Of a stretch of DNA of 64,000 bases, positions 1-8,302 are shown piece by piece (the first letter of the stretch is position 1; the number at the start of each line of letters is the position of its first letter). The stretch covers positions 1-64,000 of the forward strand of contig CAAENA010000056.1 of the NCBI GenBank assembly GCA_900757205.1. Direction: 5' to 3'. A program made the translations under genes and the position numbers. The notes under the pieces were generated by a model that saw only the letters and a list, made by a program, of their open reading frames with translations, was not told the DNA's origin and made no database searches. The stretch is from an uncultured Collinsella sp. (GTDB lineage Bacteria > Actinomycetota > Coriobacteriia > Coriobacteriales > Coriobacteriaceae).

Positions 1-1405
1 CAACAATATAGATCTTGAGCGCCTGTTTAAGCTGGTCCTCGTTGGCGCACTCGTTGGGACCGTGCATCTGGCCGCCCCACGCGGGCAGCTCCAGGCCAGT
101 CTCTTCGGGGCCAAACGAGACGGCGCGGGCAAAGTTGCGCGCGTACGTGCCGCCGCCCATGGCAAAGGGTTCGGCATGCTTGCCGGTGAACTCGTTATAG
201 GTATCAATAAGCGCCTTCACGGCCGGATCGTCGGCAGACACCGAGAACGGCACCTTCGCGCGACCCAGCTGGCACGTCACGCCAAAACGGCCCACGAGCG
301 GCTCGAGCTGCTCGCGGATGGTATCAGCACTCGTGCTGTCGGGGAAGCGCACGTCGATGACCTGCTCGATATGGCCATCCGCCACACGGATGACGCCAGC
401 GTTGCAGGTAAGCGGGCCAAACGCCGGGCTCGTCGCGTCGATACCCAGGCCGCGACCATAGGCATCCGCATGCACAAAGGCCAAGAACTTGACGAACTCG
501 TGCTCGGCAGGCGTCAGCAGGCGCTCGTCGCGTGCACCAAACGCGTCCTCGGCCTCGCGCAGATACGACACGATCAGGCCGACGGCGTTGATGGTGCCCT
601 CAGGCATCGAAGCGTGGCCGCCAATACCGTGGGCGAAAATCTGCGCATGCCCGTTATCGAGTGCCGTGATCTCCAGGCGGTCGGCGTTCTCGACCGGCGC
701 CGGCAGTTCATCGGCGGCAATCGCAAGTTCGCAGATGGACTGCGACGGGATAGCGTTACTCGCCTCGGCACCGCTCCACGATACGATGCGCCCTCCATCG
801 ATCTTAGGGCTCACAAACGTCGCCCCAAACTGGCCCTTCTCGGCATTGCAGACCGGGAACTCGGCATCGGGCGTAAACAAAAAGTCGGGGTCTGCGTGGT
901 TCTCCAGATAATGGTGAACGTCGGACATGCCCACTTCCTCATCGCAGCCCAGCAGCGCGCGGAAGGTATAGCGCGGCACAATGCCGTGCTTGAGCAGGTA
1001 CGCGCCGGCATAAAGCGACAACACCGCCGGGCCCTTGTCGTCGATCACGCCACGGCCGAGCAGCCAGCCCTCGCGGCGCTCCATCGCAAACGGGTCGGTG
1101 TTCCAGCCGGGGCCGGCGGGCACCACGTCTACGTGGCAGATGGTCGCGAGCTGCTTGTCGCCGCGACCCGGGATATCGGCAATGCCCACATAGCCCTCGT
1201 CGTCGCTCGTCTGGTAGCCGAGCTTTTGCGCAATGCCGAGCGCGCAATCGAGCGCATCACGGACCGGGCGGCCAAACGGCGCACCGGGCTCCGCATCGGC
1301 AGCAACGGCCACGGACGGATAGCTCACCAGCTGCTCGATATCGGCGACGACATCTTCCCAGACCTCGTCGACATACTCGGTAACGCTCTGCTCCACCTGA
1401 TTCAT
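1..1405 (-). CDS. M20 family dipeptidase (PepV/Sapep-like), 3' end cut off
   Basis: Cytoplasmic zinc aminopeptidase or dipeptidase of the M20 family, expected to cleave short peptides. The start is the ATG at 1405, behind a strong AGGAGGT site. The reading frame is open to base 1, so about 467 codons are visible and only a short C-terminal end is missing. Visible metal-site motifs are CHVDVVPAGPGW near residue 90 (His and Asp ligands), LGRGVIDDKGP near 117, the glutamate pair in GCDEEVGM near 150, and MHGPNE close to the C terminus. A GGGTYARN stretch precedes the last motif, as in PepV-type enzymes. The gene follows the HAD phosphatase by 55 bases on the same strand and may share its transcript. 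Family assignment is firm; substrate is not known. Confidence 0.88.
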   Translation of the reverse strand, partial: MNQVEQSVTEYVDEVWEDVVADIEQLVSYPSVAVAADAEPGAPFGRPVRDALDCALGIAQKLGYQTSDDEGYVGIADIPGRGDKQLATICHVDVVPAGPGWNTDPFAMERREGWLLGRGVIDDKGPAVLSLYAGAYLLKHGIVPRYTFRALLGCDEEVGMSDVHHYLENHADPDFLFTPDAEFPVCNAEKGQFGATFVSPKIDGGRIVSWSGAEASNAIPSQSICELAIAADELPAPVENADRLEITALDNGHAQIFAHGIGGHASMPEGTINAVGLIVSYLREAEDAFGARDERLLTPAEHEFVKFLAFVHADAYGRGLGIDATSPAFGPLTCNAGVIRVADGHIEQVIDVRFPDSTSADTIREQLEPLVGRFGVTCQLGRAKVPFSVSADDPAVKALIDTYNEFTGKHAEPFAMGGGTYARNFARAVSFGPEETGLELPAWGGQMHGPNECANEDQLKQALKIYIV

Positions 1406-1460
1406 GGACGACCTCCTAACCCATGAGCGGCGATCACGCCCGCCCCTCACATTACGTCTA

Positions 1461-2123
1461 TTAGATAGCGAAAAGTTTAGCAAGCTCGGCCACCGAGTGC
1501 ACCACCGCATCGGCGCCCGCTGCCTCGTGCTCCCCCGGCGCCGCCGCACCCGAATAAATGCCGATGCACGGCACGCCCATCGCGTGCGCGCCCTCAACGT
1601 CGTTAAAGCGGTCGCCGATCATCACGGCCTCGTCCGCGACCGCACCCAAGGCCGCCAACGCGTCGCGAACCGAATCGGCCTTGATCTCGCGCCCCTGCGG
1701 AGGGTTCATGCCGACAACCGCCTCAAACTGCGAAAGCCCCAGCTCGCCCACCATGTCAATGCACTTTGCCTCCATGCGTGACGTCGCCACGGCCAAGCGA
1801 TGCCCCTGTGCGACAAGGCCATCGAGCAGCTCGGGGATTCCATCGAACACGGGATACTCTTCCGGTCCCAACTCATCAAAAAAGGCACGGTACTCGTCGG
1901 CCACCACAAGCGACTCCTCGCGGGAGAAGCCATAAAAGTCGTGAAAGCTCTTCCACAGGGGCGGCCCGATCATGCGACGCAGGTCGCCCATCTGCGCCTC
2001 CGAAAACCCGCGCGCAGCCAGCGTCTTGCGCGTCGAGGTCATCACCGCCCGACCCGTATCTGCCACCGTGCCATCGAAATCAAACAGCACGACCGGCCGC
2101 TTGCATATCTCCAGCGCCTCCAT
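1461..2123 (-). CDS. HAD-superfamily phosphatase, phosphoglycolate phosphatase-like
   Basis: A 220-residue haloacid-dehalogenase phosphatase. Motif I is FDFDGTVADT near the N terminus, with the nucleophile and acid aspartates. A helical cap domain follows, then ATSRM (motif II), a lysine in REIKADS (motif III) and MIGDRFNDVEGA (motif IV). It resembles Gph/PpaX proteins that dephosphorylate small metabolites such as phosphoglycolate or pyrophosphate; the true substrate cannot be read from sequence. I chose the ATG at 2123 because a purine-rich GAAGAGGG lies about 7 bases upstream. ATGs at 2129 and 2156 are alternatives. It is divergent from the DegV gene and leads into the M20 dipeptidase. Confidence 0.85.
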   Translation of the reverse strand: MEALEICKRPVVLFDFDGTVADTGRAVMTSTRKTLAARGFSEAQMGDLRRMIGPPLWKSFHDFYGFSREESLVVADEYRAFFDELGPEEYPVFDGIPELLDGLVAQGHRLAVATSRMEAKCIDMVGELGLSQFEAVVGMNPPQGREIKADSVRDALAALGAVADEAVMIGDRFNDVEGAHAMGVPCIGIYSGAAAPGEHEAAGADAVVHSVAELAKLFAI

Positions 2124-2172
2124 CGGCATCCCTCTTCCCCAGTTGATGATTTCCACACCGACACTTCAAACT

Positions 2173-2193
2173 GTTGACTATTCAACAATTGAA
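2173..2193. promoter_or_regulatory. Overlapping inverted repeats in the HAD/DegV divergent region
   Basis: Two overlapping short palindromes, GTTGA-CTAT-TCAAC and TTCAA-CAA-TTGAA, lie between the divergently transcribed HAD phosphatase and DegV genes, about 90 bases before the DegV start. A TATACT hexamer at 2218-2223 could be the DegV -10 box, but no good -35 box is spaced to it. An operator role is only a guess. Confidence 0.3.
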
Positions 2194-2279
2194 CCTAGCA
2201 ATGTAGAGCAACTCCACTATACTTGTCGCACTTTGCTCTCAGAAGGCGGCGCGCAGGCGCCCCAACGAAAGGTGCAACT

Positions 2280-3140
2280 ATGTCTTTTGCCATCATAACC
2301 GACTCCACGTCGGACATCTCCCCCGCCCGCGCCCAAGAGCTCGGCATTTACGTGATTCCGCTACATGTGATTATCGAGGGTGAGGACTTGCTCGACCAGG
2401 TGCAGATTACCGCCGAGGAATACGTCGCCCGCATGGCCGGCTCCGAGCAGCTGCCACACACCTCGCAGCCGAGCACCGGCGAGTTCAAGGCACTCTTTGA
2501 CCGCGTGCGCGCCGACGGCCACGATAGCGCCATCTTTATCTCGCTGTGCAGCGAGTGGTCCGCCTGCTATGCCAACGCCAGTTTGACGGCCGAAACGCAC
2601 GAGCTGGACGTCCGCTGCATCGACTCGCGCACCGGCTCGGGCGCCGAGGGCCTGCTGGTGGAGTACGCACTGGCCATGCGCGAAGACGGCCGCAGCTTGG
2701 ACGAGACCGAGGCGCAGATCCGCGCGACGCTGCCCGACGCCCACCTGCTGCTGATTCCCCGCACGCTCGAGAACCTCGTTAAGAACGGCCGCGCGCCCAA
2801 GCTCGCCGGCCAGCTCACGCAGATGCTCAACATTCGCCTAGCCGTTTCGCCGGAGTGGAAATCGGGCGAGATCAAGGCCATCAAAAAGGGCCGCGGCGCC
2901 AAGCGCATCGTTGCCAACACCATGGCCGATTGCCTCGCATTTTTGGCCGAGCATCCGGGCTCCAGCGTGCGCGTGCTCACGACCGGCGCCGCCGAGGAGC
3001 AGGAACTTGTCAACGAGGCGCTCGCAGGCCAGGACTACGTAGACGCCGGCACCGGCCCCATCGGCTGCACCATCGCCACCCACGTAGGCGTCGACGCCAT
3101 CGCCATCAGCTACTGCCCCCGCTACCAGCCAACTCGCTAG
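2280..3140 (+). CDS. DegV family fatty-acid-binding protein
   Basis: A 286-residue DegV protein. The family binds a fatty acid and, in Firmicutes, acts as FakB presenting it to the FakA kinase for phosphorylation. The N terminus IITDSTSDISP carries the family's DS/T phosphate-side motif, followed by TSQPSTGEF and a fold-typical Gly/Arg segment (RTLENLVKNGRAPKLAG). The start at 2280 is placed by AAAGGTG about 5 bases upstream and by family length; an upstream in-frame ATG at 2223 lacks a ribosome site. Palindromic repeat A1 with a following T-run probably ends the transcript. A second DegV lies at 26.7-27.6 kb. Confidence 0.9.
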   Translation: MSFAIITDSTSDISPARAQELGIYVIPLHVIIEGEDLLDQVQITAEEYVARMAGSEQLPHTSQPSTGEFKALFDRVRADGHDSAIFISLCSEWSACYANASLTAETHELDVRCIDSRTGSGAEGLLVEYALAMREDGRSLDETEAQIRATLPDAHLLLIPRTLENLVKNGRAPKLAGQLTQMLNIRLAVSPEWKSGEIKAIKKGRGAKRIVANTMADCLAFLAEHPGSSVRVLTTGAAEEQELVNEALAGQDYVDAGTGPIGCTIATHVGVDAIAISYCPRYQPTR

Positions 3141-3153
3141 GGACGCCCATATC

Positions 3154-3220
3154 AGTTGCGGTGAAATAGGGACTGTTTTTGGCTTATCAGCCGCCAATCA
3201 ATCCCTATTCCACCGCAACT
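3154..3220. repeat. Palindromic repeat A, copy 1
   Basis: Inverted repeat with 22-base arms beginning AGTTGCGGTGAAATAGG and two arm mismatches, enclosing about 23 bases. It is 13 bases after the DegV stop and is followed by TTTTT, so it can also serve as a terminator. Near-identical copies lie at 6717-6783 and 12862-12928. Confidence 0.85.
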
Positions 3221-3307
3221 TTTTAATGTGTCATCCACATACAAGATATTTATTGGCGATCGGCACATTCCCAGCTGCTTGAAGAGCTTTGATTGGCTCC
3301 GAACGAT

Positions 3308-3537
3308 ACCCGGTGGGCAAAAAATGGCAAATATGAGTACTGTCACAAATTTAGTAACAGCAAAATCTGACTGAAATTGCCCACTTCCACCGATTTCAAG
3401 CGCCATAAAGCACCGAATCGTCGCGTTTAGGGAGTTGGATATACTAAATCTCAGTCAATTGGTTTTAAATGCTTTCAAGATGATATGTTGCTAACCAAGC
3501 AACAGTACTCATATTTGCCATTTTTTGCCCACCGGGT
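3308..3537. repeat. Inverted-repeat element B, copy 1 (36-bp perfect arms)
   Basis: A 230-base element whose ends are a perfect 36-bp inverted repeat (3308-3343 against 3502-3537) containing GTGGGCAAAAAATGGCAAAT. Imperfect pairing continues inward through TTTAGTAAC against GTTAGCAAC. The interior of about 130 bases has no gene. A second copy with almost the same arms but a different interior is at 43103-43341. No obvious target-site duplication is visible. It could be a MITE-like element or a structured non-coding locus. The rest of the gap to the helicase (3538-3720) holds a C-run near 3552 and no convincing promoter or gene. Confidence 0.85.
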
Positions 3538-3720
3538 TTATTTGAGGGCAGCCCCCCCCCGCGTCTCCAACCCGCCTCATAGCCGCTAAAACCCATCCAG
3601 CAACAGCTGTCGCACATTTTGGCAGAAAGCGAACGCCGCTCACGGAGCCACACTCCACTATCACCGAACCAAAATCAGAATCGGATGCCCAAAAAACCAA
3701 AATAACGTACTCTCATTTTA

Positions 3721-6700
3721 ATGAACCCCAACAAGAACGGCATTTACATGAGCACCGTCACGCATCAATACGCCCTCATCGGGAACACGGTATTCCAATT
3801 CAAGGAAGCAGTCGTTCATGTATCTGAGCCGCACGGCCAAATCGTCATCTGTAGCAATGGCCCAGACATCCGTTACGCAACGCTCGAAGAATGGGAGAAA
3901 GCTGGCACATCTTTCGATAGACGGGCGCAGGTCGAGGGTATCGTCACCAGTGCGAGTCCAGCGCGCGACAAACTCGAGCTCTTTCGCAATCTCTTTACTG
4001 GCCGCAAAGATGTTTACGCCCATGGGTACCGCAGAAAAGACGGGGGAATCGGCTATACGCCCGCCTGCGCAAACGAGTGGAAGTCAGGCATTTGTCCCAA
4101 AGCAAATCGTCAGAAAACCAAATGCGCTGAATGCGGCAGCCGCGTCTTCCCCGAGTTGAGCGATACCGCGATCATCTCCCATTTCAAGGGCAGTGACGAC
4201 AGACTCCGAGACGTCATAGGTCAATATGTTCTCGATAATGACAGCAACACAAAAGTCCTGGTCATAGACTTTGACGGAGCCGATTGGAAAGAAGCGACAA
4301 ACGCCATTCGGCTTGTCGCAAAAAACCATGGAATCGATGCTGCAGTCGAGCGATCGAGATCAGGTAACGGCACACATGTCTGGTTTTTCTTCCTAGAGCT
4401 CACCAGCGCAAAGATCGCACGAGAATTTGGAAGCAGCCTTATCACCGAAGCGGCGGCGCTCAACAAGACAATCACCTTTGAAGCTTTTGACCGGATGCTG
4501 CCCGCGCAGTCCACCATTCCTGAGGGCGGCTTCGGAAATCTCATAGCACTGCCTTTTCAAGGAAAAGCGCAGCGAAAAGGGAACAGTGTATTTGTTGACG
4601 AGCAATTTGAGCCCTTTCCCGATCAATGGCTTTACCTTTCGCATATTCAGCTGATTCCACATGCAACGGTGCAAAATCTGATCGAAAGCATCGACAATAA
4701 ACCGCATGGAATATCAGCTGCAGTGGTGGGAAACACCGCCGCGCCACATTCTCAGAGGCCGCGAAAGCGGCTTCCGCTCACGCCGCAGGACTTCCCGTCA
4801 TCGCTGTCCGTCACGCAGGCCGATATGCTCTATATCCCCGAAAAATCTCTGAGTCCCGCAGCTCAAATGGAAGTTCGCAGGCTTGCAACATTTGCCAACC
4901 CAGAATTCTTCCGCGCGCAATCTATGCATCAATCGGTATTCGGCAAACCGCGGTACATAGACCTCAGCGAACTTAGAAACAGCTGCGTCGCGATTCCCAG
5001 AGGCTGCAAGGCTCAGCTTGAGCGGCTGTTTCAAGAAGCCGGCGTTGCTGCCCACTATTCAGACAAGCGCAAGTCTGGCAATCCAATTGTGATGGCATTT
5101 AAAGGGACTCTTCGCCCTGAACAGCAAATTGCCGCCGAACAGATGCTCGGCTATGAAGACGGAATCATGTCTGCACCGACGGGTTTCGGCAAAACCGTCA
5201 TCGGAGCCTATCTTATTGCTACCATCGGTCTTCCAACGCTCGTCATCGTTCCCAAGACCGCACTCATTGCCCAATGGAAATCCCAGCTCGAACGGTTTAT
5301 CGACATTACTGATAACAGAAAGCCAGTCCGAACCCCAAAAGGACGAATCAGTAAAAGGCAGCCTCCGCTCATTGGCCAAATCGGAGGAGGCAAAACCGCC
5401 ATAAGCCATCTCATCGACATTGCTTCATTCCAGTCTCTGTCCAGCAAGGACTCCCAGACCGGAGAACCAATAGCCAAGGAGTTCGTTCGTGATTACGGCC
5501 TCATCATCTGTGATGAATGTCACCATGCAGCCGCACCACAGCTTGAGCTTGCCCTCAAGTCCGCTCCAGCAAAATATATATACGGCCTTTCCGCGACGCC
5601 CGAACGCTCGGACGGACTCACGCGAGCACTCTCAATGCTCTGCGGCCCGCTTCGCCATGTCATTGATCCAAAAACGCAAGCAATCCAACAGGGAATTCAG
5701 CGTGTTGTAAGGCCGCGTTTTACCGGAGTTCGACTACCCGCCTACGAACCAGGGGCGTCCTTTAATCAAGTTCTCGATCTCCTGTGTGCGCACACAGCGA
5801 GAAACGAAGCAATTGTCGACGATGCCCTCGAGACCGCGTCAAACGGTCGACATCCACTTGTGCTATCCAAAAGGAAAAAACATGCCGAAGAGCTATGTAG
5901 GCTGCTTCAAAGCCGCGGACACGAACCTATACTCTTAACCGGAAAAATCGACGCCAAAGAAAGAAAGGCAATACTGAACAGCCTTCCCGGCTTCGAGCAT
6001 GAGCATCGAATTATCATCGCAACCGAAGGCCTTCTGGGCGAGGGTTTCGACCTGTCTTACCTTGACACTCTGCTCATTGCCACACCGATATCTTGGGACG
6101 GCAGCATAACGCAGCAGGCAGGCAGGCTACATAGAAGTCACGAGGGCAAGCAGCGGGTTGAGATATTCGACTATGTTGATTTGTCGATACCCATGCTCGC
6201 GCACATGTACCAGAAGAGACTCAAGACCTACGCCAAGTTGGGGTATGAAGTCTTTGCAGCAAATGACAACAAACGGGCCGATCAAAACATCCTCGTTAGG
6301 CCGGCAAGGGCCGTGGAGGCCTTAGCAGATGACATCGCGCGCGCAACGAAAAGCATTTTTATTGCCGCGCCCTACGCATCCGCTGCATGCCTCGCAAAGC
6401 TCGCTGCCGTACTCACAGGCGCCGCCGCCCGTGGGATTGCCCTTGAGATTTCAATTGCCTCGACTCCGCACAATGACGTGAAAGCGATTTTTACCGAGAT
6501 GAACGTCGACTATTCCATCAAAGCCGAAGGGCGCCTGTGCGCGTCAGTAATTGACGAGGAAACCGTCTGGTACGGAACTATTCCGTTACTGGCCTTTCCT
6601 AAGAAAGAGGACTGCAGCATCCGTTTCAAAAGCAGCGAAGTTGCAGCCGAGCTTTTAAGCGAAATTCAGCGAAAAGTGGAACCGGAGGCCGCGGCGACGA

Positions 6701-6732
6701 ACGGGGCACCCCCAGCAGTTGCGGTGAAATAG
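3721..6732 (+). CDS. TOTE-type primase-SF2 helicase with C-terminal PLD-like domain
   Basis: A 1003-residue three-part protein. Residues about 85-310 match the archaeo-eukaryotic primase domain of TOTE conflict systems: a Cys cluster (CANEWKSGIC, then KCAEC), the catalytic pair in VIDFDGADW (D183, D185), and SGNGTHVWFFF near 214. Residues about 460-850 are a superfamily 2 helicase with Walker A APTGFGKT (485-492), Walker B/DECH near 598, SATP near 627 and QQAGRLHRSHEGK as motif VI. The C terminus resembles a phospholipase-D-like nuclease, but the expected HxK is replaced (LCASVIDEETVWYG), so that part is probably inactive. No ribosome site supports either the ATG at 3721 or that at 3748. Base composition is less GC-rich than neighbours. 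The stop codon lies inside repeat A2. A defence role is an inference from family. Confidence 0.85.
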   Translation: MNPNKNGIYMSTVTHQYALIGNTVFQFKEAVVHVSEPHGQIVICSNGPDIRYATLEEWEKAGTSFDRRAQVEGIVTSASPARDKLELFRNLFTGRKDVYAHGYRRKDGGIGYTPACANEWKSGICPKANRQKTKCAECGSRVFPELSDTAIISHFKGSDDRLRDVIGQYVLDNDSNTKVLVIDFDGADWKEATNAIRLVAKNHGIDAAVERSRSGNGTHVWFFFLELTSAKIAREFGSSLITEAAALNKTITFEAFDRMLPAQSTIPEGGFGNLIALPFQGKAQRKGNSVFVDEQFEPFPDQWLYLSHIQLIPHATVQNLIESIDNKPHGISAAVVGNTAAPHSQRPRKRLPLTPQDFPSSLSVTQADMLYIPEKSLSPAAQMEVRRLATFANPEFFRAQSMHQSVFGKPRYIDLSELRNSCVAIPRGCKAQLERLFQEAGVAAHYSDKRKSGNPIVMAFKGTLRPEQQIAAEQMLGYEDGIMSAPTGFGKTVIGAYLIATIGLPTLVIVPKTALIAQWKSQLERFIDITDNRKPVRTPKGRISKRQPPLIGQIGGGKTAISHLIDIASFQSLSSKDSQTGEPIAKEFVRDYGLIICDECHHAAAPQLELALKSAPAKYIYGLSATPERSDGLTRALSMLCGPLRHVIDPKTQAIQQGIQRVVRPRFTGVRLPAYEPGASFNQVLDLLCAHTARNEAIVDDALETASNGRHPLVLSKRKKHAEELCRLLQSRGHEPILLTGKIDAKERKAILNSLPGFEHEHRIIIATEGLLGEGFDLSYLDTLLIATPISWDGSITQQAGRLHRSHEGKQRVEIFDYVDLSIPMLAHMYQKRLKTYAKLGYEVFAANDNKRADQNILVRPARAVEALADDIARATKSIFIAAPYASAACLAKLAAVLTGAAARGIALEISIASTPHNDVKAIFTEMNVDYSIKAEGRLCASVIDEETVWYGTIPLLAFPKKEDCSIRFKSSEVAAELLSEIQRKVEPEAAATNGAPPAVAVK

Positions 6733-6783
6733 GGACTGTTTTTGACTTTTTAGCCGTCAATCAATCCCTATTCCACCGCAACT
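6717..6783. repeat. Palindromic repeat A, copy 2, containing the helicase stop codon
   Basis: Same palindrome as at 3154-3220, with differences mainly in the loop. The last codons of the primase-helicase and its TAG lie in the left arm (GTTGCGGTGAAATAG). The element sits between the convergent helicase and YafQ-like genes. Confidence 0.85.
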
Positions 6784-6796
6784 TAGAAATCGGCAA

Positions 6797-7105
6797 TCAG
6801 CCCTGCGGGCCCTGGAACAGCTCCTCATGCGAGCCCATTCTGACCAGCCGGATCACAGGATTAGTCTTATGCGGTAAGTAGAGAACGACCACGTCGACCA
6901 AGCCATCGGATAGGTGGAAATCGATGTGGCCGTTGTAGTTTCCGCCCGGGTTTGAAAGCTCATGGGCGCCATATTCCGCGGGAAGCAAGCCGTGAGCTGC
7001 AAGCTCTGCGACTGCCGCCTTAAACTCACTCTTTAGCTGCGGATGCATGCGCATCGTTCGTTTGTAGTCCGCCTTAAATTGAGCCTCGACTTTAATCTCG
7101 AACAT
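6797..7105 (-). CDS. YafQ/RelE-family toxin
   Basis: A 102-residue protein of the RelE/ParE superfamily, closest in style to YafQ mRNA interferases that cut translated mRNA on the ribosome. Visible are the N-terminal basic helix (FKADYKRTMRMHPQ), the AEYGAHELSNPGGNYNGHIDFHLSDG core, and a C-terminal RLVRMGSHEELF carrying the usual catalytic-site His. It starts 2 bases after the antitoxin stop, with a GAGGAATAG ribosome site inside the antitoxin end, so the pair is translationally coupled. It converges on the primase-helicase. Toxin activity is inferred from family. Confidence 0.88.
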   Translation of the reverse strand: MFEIKVEAQFKADYKRTMRMHPQLKSEFKAAVAELAAHGLLPAEYGAHELSNPGGNYNGHIDFHLSDGLVDVVVLYLPHKTNPVIRLVRMGSHEELFQGPQG

Positions 7106-7107
7106 CG

Positions 7108-7407
7108 CTATTCCTCATCGAGGAATGACATCAGATTATTCACGTTATCGAACGCCGGGCTGTCGTCTGGCAGAATCCCCAGCTCGTGGGCCTCGGCGAT
7201 CACCATGGCGCGCCTCGTCACCTCGTTGGGAACTTCGGATCGACCCACAATTTCAAACGGAATCTTCCGCTGATTTACAAGCTGCCGAACAGCAAGATTG
7301 AGATACGAATTGAGACTCAGACCAACCGAATCCAAAAACTCAGTCGCCTGTTCCTTGAGCCCCTCTTCGATGCGAACCGTCGTTGGCTTAACCGTTGCAG
7401 TAGACAT
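7108..7407 (-). CDS. RelB/DinJ-family antitoxin
   Basis: A 99-residue antitoxin. The N terminus TTVRIEEGLKEQATEFLDSVG followed by SLNSYLNLAVRQLV is the ribbon-helix-helix fold by which RelB/DinJ proteins bind their own promoter. The remaining half is the acidic toxin-binding tail ending LMSFLDEE. Start ATG at 7407 has AGGAGGT about 6 bases upstream. A TATACT at 7440-7445 (minus strand) is a likely -10 box, and the large palindrome at 7448-7495 is immediately upstream. This pairs with the YafQ-like toxin downstream. Confidence 0.9.
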   Translation of the reverse strand: MSTATVKPTTVRIEEGLKEQATEFLDSVGLSLNSYLNLAVRQLVNQRKIPFEIVGRSEVPNEVTRRAMVIAEAHELGILPDDSPAFDNVNNLMSFLDEE

Positions 7408-7447
7408 TCGCGACCTCCTAGCCTCGTCTTTTGCATCAGTATACCCA

Positions 7448-7495
7448 GTTTAGAAGGCAGACTGATGTTAAATAGCATCAGTCTGCCTTCTAAAC
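7448..7495. promoter_or_regulatory. 20-bp perfect inverted repeat upstream of the toxin-antitoxin operon
   Basis: Perfect 20-base arms starting GTTTAGAAGGCAGACTGATG, with an 8-base AT-rich loop. It lies 12-25 bases after the LOG-family stop and directly upstream of the putative antitoxin promoter on the same strand. It can be the LOG terminator, a binding site for the ribbon-helix-helix antitoxin, or both. No strong T-run follows it. Confidence 0.6.
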
Positions 7496-7519
7496 ACTAC
7501 AACGACAGGCACGCTCGCC

Positions 7520-8278
7520 CTACATAAGCCCGCTCAGGGCGATGTCGACGGCCTCGTTGAGGTCGTCGGTGATGTGCACCAGCTCCGGATCGAGCGGGCT
7601 GATCATGCCGGCGTCCATCACCGGGCCGTTGAGCCAGTCGAACAGGCCCTGCCAGTACTCGGTGCCCACCAAAACGAGCGGCATGCGCTTGACCTTGTGC
7701 GTCTGCACCAGCGTGAGCACCTCGAACATCTCGTCAAGCGTGCCAAAACCACCGGGAAACACGATGGCGCCCGAGCTGTATTTGACGAACATGGTCTTGC
7801 GCACAAAGAAGTAACGGAAATCCATGCCAAGGTTCACGTATTTGTTGAGTCCATGCTCGTGCGGAAGCTCGATACCCAAGCCGACCGACTTGCCGTTGGC
7901 ACTCGCCGCTCCCCTGTTGGCCGCCTCCATGACGCCGGGACCGCCGCCGGTGATAACCGCCACGCCGCGCTGGGCGATCTTGCGGCCAACGGCGCGCGCC
8001 GCCTTGTAGAGCGGATCGGTCTTGGGCGTGCGGGCGCTGCCGAAGATGGTCACCGCAGGGCCAAGCTCGGCAAGCGCGCCAAAGCCATCGACAAACTCTG
8101 CCTGAATGCGCAGCACGCGCCAGGGGTCGGCATGCAGCCAGTCGGTCGAGTCCTCGGGCGCCAGCAGGTTGGCGTAGGTGTTGTCCTTAGGAATCATGGG
8201 GCCACGCATGACCACGGGGCCACGTCGGTATGTCTCGTCGTAAGCCGGATCGCCCTCGATGTTCTCATTCTTAATCAT
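7520..8278 (-). CDS. LOG family protein (TIGR00730), putative nucleotide phosphoribohydrolase
   Basis: A 252-residue Rossmann-like protein of the LOG family. Members release the base from nucleoside 5'-monophosphates (cytokinin-activating enzyme in plants, pyrimidine/purine nucleotide N-glycosylases in bacteria). The two family signatures are GGGPGVMEAANRGA and PGGFGTLDEMFEVL (PGGxGTxxE, catalytic and phosphate-binding). The start at 8278 has GGAG about 8 bases upstream. The N-terminal 40 residues extend beyond the usual core and contain RGPVVMRGPMIP of unknown role. The actual substrate is unknown. Confidence 0.88.
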   Translation of the reverse strand: MIKNENIEGDPAYDETYRRGPVVMRGPMIPKDNTYANLLAPEDSTDWLHADPWRVLRIQAEFVDGFGALAELGPAVTIFGSARTPKTDPLYKAARAVGRKIAQRGVAVITGGGPGVMEAANRGAASANGKSVGLGIELPHEHGLNKYVNLGMDFRYFFVRKTMFVKYSSGAIVFPGGFGTLDEMFEVLTLVQTHKVKRMPLVLVGTEYWQGLFDWLNGPVMDAGMISPLDPELVHITDDLNEAVDIALSGLM

Positions 8279-8302
8279 GGGGTACTCCTATCGAAAATAA
8301 AA

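Noticed and set aside
62..1426. 454-codon plus-strand open frame opposite the M20 dipeptidase
   Set aside because: It is the reverse complement of a clearly recognisable peptidase gene; high GC keeps stop codons rare. No family match and no ribosome site.
2223..2279. Upstream start for the first DegV gene
   Set aside because: The extra 19 residues are Arg-rich, unlike the family, and the ATG at 2280 has the ribosome site.
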